DNA of 64,000 bases from Tatumella citrea (GCF_002163585.1 NZ_CP015579.1:3720001-3784000), one strand, 5' to 3'. Positions 1 through 10,040 are shown, counted from the first letter of the stretch. Made by a program: numbers and translations. The notes: a model not told the origin generated them from the letters alone.

Positions 1-524
1 CCGGAAGGTGTGAGAGTAATCGGGGTTTTCGGATGCGTCTGGTTATACTGTTCAATGACGGTATAACGGGCATCATTGACATTAATCGGGTTCAGTTTTT
101 TATGCTTAGTCGCAATATCATCCAGAGAATTAATGCTGTTATCATCTTTTCTGACAATCAGCCTTAAATCGCTGATACCGGTAGGTTCATGTGAATAATC
201 AAAACTTTTCGCACGATCTTTATTCAGATAAAAATGGTTTGATGAAAGATCATAAGCACCGGTTTTCAGCCCGGTCAAAATCGCATCCTGAGATACCGTA
301 CTGTAAGTAAATTTATATTCCGGCAGTTTCTTCTGAATAATTTTCAGAAGATCGCCATCATAACCGGATATAGCTCCATTCTCATCTACATAAGAAAATG
401 GATAGTTATTGCTGTCCATAGCGACATTTACCTGTTGCGTGGCGGCCTGAGCCAGAGACGCAAACGATGATAATGCCAGCCCGGAAACTATCAGGGCACC
501 TGCAAGTGATTTTTTAAATGACAT
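1..524 (-). CDS. Amino-acid ABC transporter, periplasmic substrate-binding protein (partial)
   Basis: Family 3 solute-binding protein that should capture a polar amino acid or related compound in the periplasm and hand it to the permeases encoded just upstream. The reverse strand opens at 524 with a typical signal peptide (MSFKKSLAGAL..., ending near ALAQAA). Family hallmarks follow: a YPFSYVDENGAISGYDGDLL-type opening and a later DLRLIVRKDD segment. The gene is the last of a five-gene minus-strand operon, 11 bp after the first permease. The C-terminus lies beyond the left edge, so length and substrate cannot be judged. It resembles cystine/glutamine-type binding proteins, but I cannot name the ligand. 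Confidence 0.85.
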   Translation of the reverse strand, partial: MSFKKSLAGALIVSGLALSSFASLAQAATQQVNVAMDSNNYPFSYVDENGAISGYDGDLLKIIQKKLPEYKFTYSTVSQDAILTGLKTGAYDLSSNHFYLNKDRAKSFDYSHEPTGISDLRLIVRKDDNSINSLDDIATKHKKLNPINVNDARYTVIEQYNQTHPKTPITLTPS

Positions 525-535
525 GAGTATTCCTT

Positions 536-1237
536 TTAATATTTTATTAGTGTTTTTTTAATAATAAGATCGATAGCTTTGGCGAATAACAATCCCAGCC
601 CGACAAACACGATATAAACAATCAGGTAGGATTCGACATAATTAAACGTCCGGGCTGAAACAATATTGGATTTAGCAACCACATCAATCACCCCGATAGT
701 GGAAGCCAGTGCCGAGTCTTTAATCAAATCCATCACAACGTTACAGAATGCCGGACTATTGGTCGCCATCATCTGCGGGAAAATAATTCGCCGAAAGCTG
801 CTGAACTGCGGCAGATTAACGGTTCTGGCGGCTTCCGACTGTCCACTGTCAACTGAGAGCCAGGCAGAACGAAAGAACTCTGAAAAATAACCGGAATACA
901 CAAACACCAGCGAAGCAATTGCCGCAACATTCTGAGGCAACTTCAGTTTCCAGGCTGATATACCGTGAATCCCCACCAGGTTAAATACCGCCACCAGCAG
1001 ATAAGGCAGGGTATAAAACACCATATACATCAGAACTATCACCGGGATGGAACGGGTCAGCGACAGATACAGGAAAATCAGTTTCTGCCAGGCTCTGTGT
1101 TTTACCTTAAGGCTTATCAGGCAAACTACTCCGCCAGCTATCAGTGAAAATAATAATGACCACAGTATAATTTGCAGCGTTTCGCCTAATCCGCTAAGGA
1201 TAAATGGCGTGGAGGTGAATAAAAATGACTTATCCAT
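536..1237 (-). CDS. Amino-acid ABC transporter, inner-membrane permease (HisMQ family)
   Basis: 233-residue integral membrane permease of a polar amino-acid importer. It has about five hydrophobic segments and the cytoplasmic EAA loop (EAARTVNLPQF followed by RRIIFPQ) that contacts the ATPase. It lies one base after the stop of the second permease gene, so translation is probably coupled. The two permeases are not identical and should form a heterodimer. Substrate is unknown; the operon context (a luciferase-like monooxygenase as first gene) hints at an unusual sulfur- or nitrogen-containing compound rather than a bulk amino acid, which is inference. Confidence 0.9.
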   Translation of the reverse strand: MDKSFLFTSTPFILSGLGETLQIILWSLLFSLIAGGVVCLISLKVKHRAWQKLIFLYLSLTRSIPVIVLMYMVFYTLPYLLVAVFNLVGIHGISAWKLKLPQNVAAIASLVFVYSGYFSEFFRSAWLSVDSGQSEAARTVNLPQFSSFRRIIFPQMMATNSPAFCNVVMDLIKDSALASTIGVIDVVAKSNIVSARTFNYVESYLIVYIVFVGLGLLFAKAIDLIIKKTLIKY

Positions 1238-1238
1238 G

Positions 1239-1913
1239 CTATTTACCCGTAATGATCTGGTATTTATGTTCCAGAATTTTCAGCAGACCAGCAATAATCA
1301 TACTGAGTAACCAGTAAATCAGCAGTGTGCTAATAAATGACTGAATTTGCAGCATACCGTAACTGGCATTAGATATTCGCTTCGCCAGTCCGAACACATC
1401 ATTAATCCCCACCAGATTCACCACTGAGGTCATTTTAACGATGGTAATTAAAAGATTGGCAAAGCTTCCTGCCGAAATCACACAGGCCTGCGGTAAAATG
1501 ATTCTGAGAAATCCCGTGAGGGGTGGAATATTGCTGGCAGTAATTGCTTCTGCCTGCCCACTATCCACAGACTGGATACCCGAGCGGATAATTTCTGCAA
1601 AGTAAGCCCCTGCAATCGCCGCAATGGCACCGATGGCATACCAGATGTCGCGTACAGCAGTGATATCGGCTCCGGCTTGCTGCAACAGAAATTTGCCACC
1701 AAAATAAAACAGCAGGATCACTATCGGAATAGGTGAAGCTCGCATTACTCCGGTATACAGACCATACAGAGTTCTGCCCGCCACACCGCCCGCTCTCAGT
1801 GCCAGTAACACCAGTCCGAGAGCAGCGCCAATCAGCACCGAAAACAGGATAATTTCCAGTGTGGTCCCTAAGCCGAGCAATAATTTAATAAAAACGTCGC
1901 TGAAGCTTTTCAT
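1239..1913 (-). CDS. Amino-acid ABC transporter, inner-membrane permease (HisMQ family)
   Basis: 224-residue permease and partner of the neighbouring 233-residue permease. Hydrophobic segments alternate with short loops, and the EAA motif appears as AEAITASNIPPLTGFLRIILP, slightly degenerate (EAI for EAA) but in the correct place before the last two membrane segments. One base separates it from the ATPase gene upstream and one from the next permease downstream, showing a tightly packed operon. Both domains of a polar amino-acid uptake heterodimer are therefore present. Confidence 0.9.
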   Translation of the reverse strand: MKSFSDVFIKLLLGLGTTLEIILFSVLIGAALGLVLLALRAGGVAGRTLYGLYTGVMRASPIPIVILLFYFGGKFLLQQAGADITAVRDIWYAIGAIAAIAGAYFAEIIRSGIQSVDSGQAEAITASNIPPLTGFLRIILPQACVISAGSFANLLITIVKMTSVVNLVGINDVFGLAKRISNASYGMLQIQSFISTLLIYWLLSMIIAGLLKILEHKYQIITGK

Positions 1914-1914
1914 A

Positions 1915-2667
1915 TTAGTAATGCGTTACTTTATCAACGAAATTGCGGGTACGTTCATTGTTAGCCGCATGGAAAATCACCTGAGGCGTGTCAGATTCAA
2001 TGATTTTACCGCCTTCCATAAATACCACTTTACCGGAGATTTTTTCGGCAAAAGAGAATTCATGGGTGGAGATGATCATGGTCTGACCCGCGGCAGCAAT
2101 CTTACGGATAAGCTGCAAAACACCGCCAATATTTTCAGGGTCCAGCGCCGATGTGGGTTCATCAAGCAGCAATATTTCTGGCTGCATAGCCAGTGCTCTG
2201 GCAATACCCACCCGCTGCTTCTGGCCACCGGATAAATTGCGCGGATATTCACCGGCTTTATCCGCCAGCCCGACTTCAGTTAAATACTTAACTGCAATTT
2301 CTTTCGCCTGTGCTGCAGCTATTTTCTTACCGTAGATAATGCCTTCAGTAATGTTCTGCAAAGCCGTCAGGTTATTAAACAGATTATAGTTCTGGAAAAC
2401 CATACCGGTCTTTTTCCTGATATCGCCTTCCTGTTTTTTATTATACTGGCCAAATTCAATAACAGTCCCTGAAATATTCAGAGTACCGCTATCAGCCGGA
2501 GCTAATAAATTCAGAGTTCTCAGCAGAGTGGTTTTCCCTGACCCACTTGGGGCTATAAGTGTAATAATTTCACCACGTTTTGCTTCCAGCGATACCTGGC
2601 TAAGAATCTCTGCATTGCCTATTTTCTTCGAGAGATTACTGGCAGAAAAAATCGTTTCCTGCGACAT
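1915..2667 (-). CDS. Amino-acid ABC transporter, ATP-binding protein
   Basis: 250-residue ATPase powering the importer. Walker A is APSGSGKTT (residues 39-47), the signature is LSGGQKQRVG, and Walker B with D-loop is ILLLDEPTSALDPE, followed by the switch histidine in ISTHEFSF; all are intact. It belongs to the polar amino-acid class (GlnQ/HisP/ArtP type). The start ATG overlaps the stop of the upstream monooxygenase gene by one base (TAATG), and a GAGAGG ribosome-binding site sits inside the end of that gene. Confidence 0.93.
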   Translation of the reverse strand: MSQETIFSASNLSKKIGNAEILSQVSLEAKRGEIITLIAPSGSGKTTLLRTLNLLAPADSGTLNISGTVIEFGQYNKKQEGDIRKKTGMVFQNYNLFNNLTALQNITEGIIYGKKIAAAQAKEIAVKYLTEVGLADKAGEYPRNLSGGQKQRVGIARALAMQPEILLLDEPTSALDPENIGGVLQLIRKIAAAGQTMIISTHEFSFAEKISGKVVFMEGGKIIESDTPQVIFHAANNERTRNFVDKVTHY

Positions 2668-3656
2668 TATTTGCCTCTCCAGCCCAGGTCTTTGGCTACC
2701 ACATCAATCAGCAGTTCCAGTGAACGATTGCTGAGCCGGTAATCAGGCTCAATAGTATGCGACTGGAAAGCAATATGAGTCGCACGCTCCAACACACTGT
2801 CCTCAGCCAACAAACGCCCCACCTGTTCCGGAGTGCCATAATAAGCATCTTTGATAGTGGCAAATTCATTCAGCGCACAGTAATCCTGACTCGCCGGATC
2901 GGCATATTTCTCGTCGAATCTTTTGATAAATCCATCCAGCCATTGCTGGCCTTCACTGTGCTCATCGACCACCAGTACAGTACGAGACACCATAATTCGC
3001 GGTTCCGTTCCTGCCGGTAATGCCGCCAGGTAACTGTCAATAATCCGGTGCTGAATAGCCAGCAATGACGGCTCTCCTCCGGCGACCCGTGGCTGGGTGC
3101 GGGATAGCATCAGGCCATAGCCAGCGGCGCCAGCCTGAGCCGCCCCCTGTTCAGAAAACGTGGCCAGCCAGGTTTTCGGCTGCAGATTTTCCGGTGCCGG
3201 ATAGAGTTGTTGTTTATTGCTGAGTATTTCCTGAAACCGGGAAAAGTTATCACCAAAGATTTTGCGGCGATTCGTTGCCTGCAGACCGAAACCGTTAAAC
3301 GTGGCATCGGTCGCTCCACTGCCCAGCCCCAACTCCAGACGCTGGTTATGCAGTAAATTCAGTACGGTGGCGTCTTCAATCACCCGCAGCGGGTTTTCAA
3401 ATGACAGGGTAATAACTGCGGTACCGAGAGTGATTTTTTGAGTAACCTGGCCTGCGGCTGACAGCAGCACAAAGGGTGACGGTAAGCCGCCTTCTTCACG
3501 GTCAAAATGGTGTTGTGCTATCCAGGCATTATCATATCCCAGCTTTTCTGCGAGGATTATTTGTTCTAATGCAATCTGGTAACGTTGCTGCGCCGAAGTA
3601 TCATCCAGCAGACGGGTAAGAAAACCTAACTGTTTTTTTTTGCTGACTAAAGACAT
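2667..3656 (-). CDS. Luciferase-like flavin-dependent monooxygenase (LLM class)
   Basis: 329-residue TIM-barrel enzyme of the bacterial luciferase superfamily. It should use reduced FMN and oxygen to oxidise a small organic substrate in the cytoplasm. Typical landmarks are AEKLGYDNAWIAQHHF near residues 35-50, the LGTAVITLSFENPLRV strand-loop, and the LELGLGSGATDATFNGFG flavin/phosphate loop. Relatives are annotated as putative FMN-dependent luciferase-like monooxygenases found beside amino-acid ABC transporters. It is the first gene of the operon and is translationally coupled to the importer ATPase, so it probably acts on the imported compound. No flavin reductase is encoded nearby. The natural substrate is unknown. 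Confidence 0.85.
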   Translation of the reverse strand: MSLVSKKKQLGFLTRLLDDTSAQQRYQIALEQIILAEKLGYDNAWIAQHHFDREEGGLPSPFVLLSAAGQVTQKITLGTAVITLSFENPLRVIEDATVLNLLHNQRLELGLGSGATDATFNGFGLQATNRRKIFGDNFSRFQEILSNKQQLYPAPENLQPKTWLATFSEQGAAQAGAAGYGLMLSRTQPRVAGGEPSLLAIQHRIIDSYLAALPAGTEPRIMVSRTVLVVDEHSEGQQWLDGFIKRFDEKYADPASQDYCALNEFATIKDAYYGTPEQVGRLLAEDSVLERATHIAFQSHTIEPDYRLSNRSLELLIDVVAKDLGWRGK

Positions 3657-4102
3657 AACCGTACCATTAATTATTTCATTATTAATTTTCTTTTTTAAAA
3701 ATATCAGTATTAAAAGTCAGCCGCAATCTGCTGCTAAACAACCAATTTATCTATTGATATGTTTTTTTTAGCTTTAGAAAAATATTTAATCATTGCTGAT
3801 TTATTTACCCAAACCCCTTTATTAAGCGAACCATTAAATGTGTATTTATTTTGTACTTATTTAAAATAAATTGTTAATTTCAGGAGGAAATAAAGAACTA
3901 TTCCCGGCGAAATTTTTATATATGATCATTGTCGGACACAGGAAAAACACCGTAGGGATTGGCAAAGTGAAACACATTACGGTGTCAGCTAAACGATGAA
4001 CGAAGCAGAGAGCCGGTTAAGAAGACTGATGTACACAGTTACCCCCCCCCTTGCGAGATCAGGTCAGTGCTTAAACTGTCGCCTGCTTTGCATGACTTTT
4101 GC
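3657..4102. other. AT-rich intergenic region with a hairpin and a C9 run
   Basis: 446 bp between the start of the monooxygenase operon and the end of the beta-glucoside operon, both minus-strand. Bases 3660-3900 are very AT-rich and probably hold the promoter of the monooxygenase/ABC operon; I could not fix a -35/-10 pair. An inverted repeat ACACCGTA...TACGGTGT spans 3947-3985 with a loop of about 23 bases. A run of nine C residues lies at 4042-4050. The only short ORF (from 3922, 25 codons) is not convincing, although an AGGAGG string lies some 40 bp ahead of it. Confidence 0.4.
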
Positions 4103-4966
4103 TTAGTCGCTACCTGAGGTCCCCCCCTGTCTGTCTTCTCCGGAAAGCCGGACTAAATGCACCATTAACCAGAGTTGTTCATCTTCAGATAATTCAGTCT
4201 GCACCTGATTTTTCACATATTCACAGATTAACAAGGTACACCGGAATGACTCAGGATACTGACAGGCCAGTTGTGAGGTTAATGGATTTTTATTCAGAGA
4301 ACGGGATTGCTCTCCTTGAAGACGCTGTATAAAAAAGCGGATATGAGTCAGAAATCGTGAATAATTTAATGATTCATAAGCAGGGGTAATCTGAAAATGA
4401 TACTGAACAACGGTGAGAATATCTTTCAGCATTTTAACGGACTGCATTGCCTTACCCACATCATCGCCGTCACTTTGCCCGTTAACCAGATGGAAAGCGA
4501 TATTACCGGCTTCCTCATCCGGCAGACTTAACCCGTACTGCAGGTTAATGGTATCCAGTGCCTGTCGCGCCGCCTGGTATTGCGCCGGATAAAAACGCTG
4601 AACTTCATGTAATAACCGGTTCTGAATCACAATGCCCTGTCGGTGACGCTCAACCGCAAAAGCCAGATGATCCGCCAGGGTAAATAATATCTGACCGCGA
4701 ACCTTATTTTCCAGTTGCTGGTCGGCCACTGACAATATATGTCCCGCCATTTGCAGAATATCCTCCGACAAACCGGCGACCATTTGCAGATAATCCTTCC
4801 CCCGGACATTTTCCTGTACCACAAACCGCTTTTCAACTTTGTCTTCGGTGATATCATCGCCAGGCCGACTGTTAAACCCAAGCCCTTTACCCATCACGAT
4901 CAGTTCACGGTTGTCGCTATCCCTGGTCAGAATAAGACTATTATTCAGTACTTTTTCAACTTTCAT
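4103..4966 (-). CDS. BglG/LicT-family transcriptional antiterminator
   Basis: 287-residue RNA-binding antiterminator. The N-terminal co-antiterminator domain (about residues 1-58, MKVEKVLNNSLILTRD then GKGLGFNSRPGD) binds an RNA hairpin and blocks terminator formation. Two PTS regulation domains follow, with conserved histidine-containing stretches such as ILFTLADHLAFAVER (PRD1) and MVHLVRL near the end (PRD2). Phosphorylation by the PTS should tune its activity. It is the last gene of the operon after EIIBCA and the glucosidase, not the first as in E. coli bglGFB. Its target is the leader described at 8299-8378. The ribosome-binding site is weak (CGGAATAAG). Confidence 0.9.
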   Translation of the reverse strand: MKVEKVLNNSLILTRDSDNRELIVMGKGLGFNSRPGDDITEDKVEKRFVVQENVRGKDYLQMVAGLSEDILQMAGHILSVADQQLENKVRGQILFTLADHLAFAVERHRQGIVIQNRLLHEVQRFYPAQYQAARQALDTINLQYGLSLPDEEAGNIAFHLVNGQSDGDDVGKAMQSVKMLKDILTVVQYHFQITPAYESLNYSRFLTHIRFFIQRLQGEQSRSLNKNPLTSQLACQYPESFRCTLLICEYVKNQVQTELSEDEQLWLMVHLVRLSGEDRQGGTSGSD

Positions 4967-4975
4967 AGCATCAGC

Positions 4976-6388
4976 TTATTCCGGGGGCATACAGCCATTT
5001 CTTGCGATAACGTCACGATACCATGTAAAACTGCGCTTACGAATACGGCGCAAAGATCGAAGTTCCTGTTCCCCCCTGTCGACATAGATAAATCCGTAGC
5101 GTTTGGCATAACCCTGATGGGTGCTGACCACATCGACAGCGGCCCATGGACAGTAGCCAAATAGCTTTACACCATCCGCGATGGCCAGTTTCATCTGTTC
5201 AATATGCTGGCGATAAAAATCGATACGGTAATCGTCATTAATACAGTCTCCATCCTCCAGCACATCTCTGGCACCAATACCGTTTTCGGTGATAATCACA
5301 GGCAGGCCGTAACGTTCGTAGACTTTTCGTAAGGTCAGACGTAACCCCACAGGATCAATCACCCAACCATAGGGCGTTTTGCCGACAAACGGATTTTCTG
5401 CGGCACGATAAACGCCGGGTTCTCCCAGCATAATCTGCTGATCCCCGGCCCTGGCTGAAATATCACTATTGTCTCCCTGACTGGCTGCAATAGTGGCGGT
5501 CGAGTAATAGTTAATCGCCACAAAATTGGGTTTTGCCGCCGCTAAAATCTGTAGATCCTCTGGTAACATCGTCGGTGCAATGTTTCTGTCTTCAAGATAA
5601 GACCAGGCAAGCGCGTTATAACGCCCGAGTACCGCTACATCAAGGAAGCTCCAGCAACGCAATGTTTCCCAGTTATGAGCCGCTATGGCATCTTCAGGAC
5701 GACAACTTTCCTGGTACATCGAGGTGGTATTAATTGCTGGCCCGATACCGGATTGCGGGCACAACTGGTGACATAGCGCGAAAACCCGGGCCTGAGCCAC
5801 CAGCATATGATGGCTTTGCTGATAGAGTGTTTTTTTATCCGGCAATGATTTACCTGGCGGCAATCCGATAGCTCCGGGATGCAGAATCATCGTATTCTGC
5901 TCATTGATGGTTAGCCAGTACTTCACCTTATGCCCGTATTCACCAAACAATATCCCGGCGTAGTCGACAAATGCGTCGATAGTTGACCGGTTAAGCCAGC
6001 CACCATCTTCTTCCAGAGCCTGTGGCAAATCAAAGTGATACATAGTGACTATGGGCGTAATACCGGCTTCCAGTAATGCATCAATTAACCGATGGTAGAA
6101 GGCAATGCCTTCTGGATTCAGCACATCCCTGCCTGTGGGCAGAACACGCGACCAGGCAATCGAGAAACGATAGGCTTTAAGGCCGAGTTCGGCAAATAAC
6201 GCAACGTCCTCTTCCATGTGATGATAGTGATCACTGGCCACTGAAAAATCGGCGGTACCGGGCGGGTGAAGTAACCTGTCCACAACCGACGGCCCCTTTC
6301 CTCCACCGTTACCTTCGACCTGATAAGCGGCTGTTGATGCTCCCCACAGAAAATCGTCCGGAAACTCTGTCGTTTTATGATATTGCAT
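4976..6388 (-). CDS. 6-phospho-beta-glucosidase (glycoside hydrolase family 1)
   Basis: 470-residue cytosolic enzyme that splits phosphorylated beta-glucosides (arbutin, salicin or cellobiose type) into glucose 6-phosphate and an aglycone. GH1 landmarks are FLWGASTAAYQVEG at the N-terminus, the acid/base glutamate in TINEQN, and the nucleophile in VIITENGIG. I chose the start at 6388 (MQYHKTTEF) because a GGAGG site lies eight bases upstream; the in-frame start at 6406 is less likely. The gene overlaps the end of the EIIBCA gene by 14 bp, so the two are translationally coupled. Confidence 0.9.
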   Translation of the reverse strand: MQYHKTTEFPDDFLWGASTAAYQVEGNGGGKGPSVVDRLLHPPGTADFSVASDHYHHMEEDVALFAELGLKAYRFSIAWSRVLPTGRDVLNPEGIAFYHRLIDALLEAGITPIVTMYHFDLPQALEEDGGWLNRSTIDAFVDYAGILFGEYGHKVKYWLTINEQNTMILHPGAIGLPPGKSLPDKKTLYQQSHHMLVAQARVFALCHQLCPQSGIGPAINTTSMYQESCRPEDAIAAHNWETLRCWSFLDVAVLGRYNALAWSYLEDRNIAPTMLPEDLQILAAAKPNFVAINYYSTATIAASQGDNSDISARAGDQQIMLGEPGVYRAAENPFVGKTPYGWVIDPVGLRLTLRKVYERYGLPVIITENGIGARDVLEDGDCINDDYRIDFYRQHIEQMKLAIADGVKLFGYCPWAAVDVVSTHQGYAKRYGFIYVDRGEQELRSLRRIRKRSFTWYRDVIARNGCMPPE

Positions 6389-8279
6389 GATTTTTTCCTC
6401 CGGCATTCAGAGTCATCAACACTTCTCCAAATCCTACGATTCCCGTTTCATGACAATCCTGCAGTGGATAGTCATCACTGTTCACCACGACGACCGGGGT
6501 GATTAAGTCATATCCGGCAGCACGGATAGCATCGCTATCAAACCGGACCAACACATCCCCCCGGCTGACAACATCTCCCGGCTGCAAGTCAGAATCAAAA
6601 TATTGTCCCTGCAGATTCACGGTATCAATACCGATATGAATCAGCAGTTCAAGACCGCTTTCATGCAGGATACCCACGGCATGCCGTGAAGGTAAAAACA
6701 TCTGGATTTTTCCGCTGAAAGGCGCACGGAGTACCCCCTCCTGCGGTTCAATAGCGACGCCATTACCCAAAAGTCCTCCGGAAAACACATCATCATTCAC
6801 CGCCGACAACGGTTTTACTTCTCCCTGAAGTGGGCTGAAAATACGCAGTTCATCATCCCCTGCCCTTTCCGGTGTCAAGGGCTCAGCGGTAGAGGTCGTA
6901 CCAGGCACTGACAAGGCGCTGTCTTCGAAACCCAATACCCAGGTCAGGACAAAAGTCACCACCAGCGCAATCAGACAGGTAATGAGTGCATGGACGATGT
7001 TCATCGGATTAGCACCGATAAACGCCGGTAATGCTGCCAGTCCCGGGGAAACGAACGCATATCGAACCAACCCGCTCAGGCCGGCATAAATCCCTGCGCA
7101 ACCTCCACCAATCATCGCGGCAATCAGTGGCCTTTTTAGTCGAAGTGTGACCCCGTATAGCGAAGGTTCAGTAATCCCCATCAGAGCAGTAAATCCGGCA
7201 GAAGAAGCCAGTTGGCGTAAGCCACTGTTTTTAGTTTTCAGTGCCACACACAGCGTGGCTGCACCCTGTGCGATATTTGACGCCAGCATTCCCGGGCCAT
7301 TAATCATCTCAAAGCCGTTTTTACTCAACTGACCAGTCGCTATTGGCGTCATTGCCCATGCTGTTCCGGTAATGACCAGGAATGGTTGTAATCCCCCCAT
7401 CAGCATCGGAATTAACCAGCGGGCATGCTGGTCAATGATCGCTGCGCCTGACGCGACAATATCATTCAGAAAAATGCCTAACGGGCCGACTACCACCAAA
7501 GCCAGCGGCGCAGAAACCAACAGCACAATCATGGGCTTGACGAAAAACTTAATGATCGCAGGAGAATATTTTTCAGCGAAGCGCTCTATCCATGACATTA
7601 ACCAGACAGTCAGAATAATAGGCAAAACTGACCCGGAATAATCAGCCAGCAGGACTTTGATCCCCAGGAAGTCCACGGGTTTGCCCGCTGCCATCATCTG
7701 TGCGATGCCGGGATGTAACAATACCCCGGCCACGGTCATTGCCAGAATCGGGCTACATTCAAATTTGACGGATGCACCGTAGGCCAGTAACACCGGTAAA
7801 AAGAAGAAAGCAGCATCCGCAATAATGTTAAGTATCTGGTAGCTACTGCTGTCAGGAGACAAGACTCCCGTGAGTGTCAGAATGGCCAGTAATGCTTTTA
7901 TCATCCCAGCCCCGGTGATAGCCGGGATGACCGGGGTAAACGTGGTAGAGATCACGCTGATGATCCGGCTCATGATATTCTGATGTGGGCTATCCGCAAC
8001 CTCATCTGTATCCGGCGTGGTATCTGACTGGCTGGCATTACGCTTTTTCTGAATGGCTGAGAATACCCTTTGAACGTCATTACCAATTACAATCTGAAAC
8101 TGCCCCCCTCTGTCGACAACACTGATCACACCGGGTAGCTGTTCGATGGCGGTCTGGTTAACCCGGTGGCGCTGATTAAACTCCATCCGCAGTCGGGTGG
8201 CACAATGGGTCAGTGTACGAATATTTGCCGCTCCGCCAATCTCTCTGATGATCTCTTCCGACAATTCATTGTTATTCAT
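6375..8279 (-). CDS. Beta-glucoside-specific PTS enzyme IIBCA
   Basis: 634-residue membrane permease that imports and phosphorylates beta-glucosides. The EIIB domain comes first (NIRTLTHCATRLR, phospho-cysteine C26), then a hydrophobic EIIC domain (about residues 110-440, with GITEPSLYG), then a C-terminal EIIA domain (about 490-620) whose phospho-histidine lies in LLIHIGIDTV. Start 8279 (MNNNELSEE) is chosen because the longer frame would read through the leader terminator. It resembles BglF and should also phosphorylate and inhibit the operon antiterminator when substrate is absent. It is the first gene of the operon. Confidence 0.92.
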   Translation of the reverse strand: MNNNELSEEIIREIGGAANIRTLTHCATRLRMEFNQRHRVNQTAIEQLPGVISVVDRGGQFQIVIGNDVQRVFSAIQKKRNASQSDTTPDTDEVADSPHQNIMSRIISVISTTFTPVIPAITGAGMIKALLAILTLTGVLSPDSSSYQILNIIADAAFFFLPVLLAYGASVKFECSPILAMTVAGVLLHPGIAQMMAAGKPVDFLGIKVLLADYSGSVLPIILTVWLMSWIERFAEKYSPAIIKFFVKPMIVLLVSAPLALVVVGPLGIFLNDIVASGAAIIDQHARWLIPMLMGGLQPFLVITGTAWAMTPIATGQLSKNGFEMINGPGMLASNIAQGAATLCVALKTKNSGLRQLASSAGFTALMGITEPSLYGVTLRLKRPLIAAMIGGGCAGIYAGLSGLVRYAFVSPGLAALPAFIGANPMNIVHALITCLIALVVTFVLTWVLGFEDSALSVPGTTSTAEPLTPERAGDDELRIFSPLQGEVKPLSAVNDDVFSGGLLGNGVAIEPQEGVLRAPFSGKIQMFLPSRHAVGILHESGLELLIHIGIDTVNLQGQYFDSDLQPGDVVSRGDVLVRFDSDAIRAAGYDLITPVVVVNSDDYPLQDCHETGIVGFGEVLMTLNAGGKNHAIS

Positions 8280-8298
8280 GATTTTTCTCACATTTAAG

Positions 8299-8378
8299 CA
8301 AAAAAAAAGACCAAAATAGTGATGCTCCCCAATACGGGAAACAACTCTATTTTGGTCTTGCCTGCGAATGCAGTAACA
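8299..8378 (-). terminator. Antiterminator (RAT) element plus intrinsic leader terminator of the beta-glucoside operon
   Basis: On the minus strand, TGTTACTGCATTCGCAGG followed by CAAGACC (8378-8352) closely matches the ribonucleic antiterminator site recognised by BglG. Its 3' end overlaps the first arm of an intrinsic terminator: AAGACCAAAATAG (8359-8347) pairs with CTATTTTGGTCTT (8319-8307), followed by about nine U residues. The two structures exclude each other. Transcription should therefore stop before the EIIBCA gene unless dephosphorylated antiterminator binds. Confidence 0.93.
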
Positions 8379-8400
8379 CGCCGCAATAAGATCAGTTTTC

Positions 8401-8469
8401 TGGCCTGAGTATTGTTTAGCCGCCCCGGGGTGGCAATTCACAGAAATTAAAAATGTGATCTAAATCACA
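8401..8469 (-). promoter_or_regulatory. CRP-dependent promoter of the beta-glucoside operon (class I geometry)
   Basis: A perfect CRP palindrome, TGTGA-N6-TCACA, occupies 8454-8469. On the minus strand a -35 TTGCCA (8436-8431) and a -10 AATACT (8413-8408) are 17 bp apart, placing the transcript start near 8401. The CRP centre is then about -60, the classical class I position. The promoter lies directly ahead of the antitermination leader. Confidence 0.75.
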
Positions 8470-8560
8470 TAGCATAGAGTTATGGATTCACAGGAAAAAT
8501 TGGGCTAAAGCAACCATCAGAGATGACGACTTGCCGGTTAATAACAATAAAAACACTTCA

Positions 8561-8584
8561 TATACTATACTCCCATATAGTATA
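8561..8584 (+). promoter_or_regulatory. Candidate FrmR operator
   Basis: An inverted repeat TATACTAT (8561-8568) / ATAGTATA (8577-8584) flanks an eight-base centre, ACTCCCAT. It lies 33 bp before frmR and overlaps the only plausible -10 hexamers there. FrmR of E. coli binds AT-rich arms around a C-rich centre ahead of frmRAB, so this is the natural autoregulatory site. Binding is inferred. Confidence 0.65.
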
Positions 8585-8616
8585 TTGATTGCGTCACCCG
8601 ACTGAGAAAACGACCT

Positions 8617-8892
8617 ATGCCGTCAACTCCTGAAGCAAAAAAGAAGACCCTGACCCGTGCAAGGCGCATCCGCGGGCAAATTGATGCCCTGGAACGTGCG
8701 CTGGATGAGGGTGCAGAATGCCGGGCAATATTGCAGCAGATTGCTGCGGTGCGCGGTGCAGTTAATGGCCTGATGGCTGAAGTGCTGGAGAGTCATATCA
8801 GAGAAACATTTGACGGTTCTGATACAGACAGCCGACAGCTGAATACCTCGGTAAACGATACTATTGATCTGGTTCGCGCTTATCTGAAATAG
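8617..8892 (+). CDS. frmR: FrmR, formaldehyde-sensing repressor (CsoR/RcnR family)
   Basis: 91-residue all-helical DNA-binding repressor. The two residues that sense formaldehyde in E. coli FrmR are both present: Pro2 at the processed N-terminus (MPSTPEAK) and Cys35 (EGAECRAIL). The basic [17 protein letters not shown] helix matches the family. It sits 32 bp before frmA in one transcript. When formaldehyde cross-links Pro2 and Cys35 the protein releases its operator, de-repressing both genes. Confidence 0.93.
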   Translation: MPSTPEAKKKTLTRARRIRGQIDALERALDEGAECRAILQQIAAVRGAVNGLMAEVLESHIRETFDGSDTDSRQLNTSVNDTIDLVRAYLK

Positions 8893-8912
8893 CGCCCCTT
8901 TCCCATGAATAA

Positions 8913-10034
<1,122 letters not shown>

Positions 10035-10040
10035 TGCTGT

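Noticed and set aside
8280..8441. N-terminal extension of the EIIBCA protein
   Set aside because: The extension would be encoded by the RAT/terminator leader; the EIIB domain starts cleanly at 8279.
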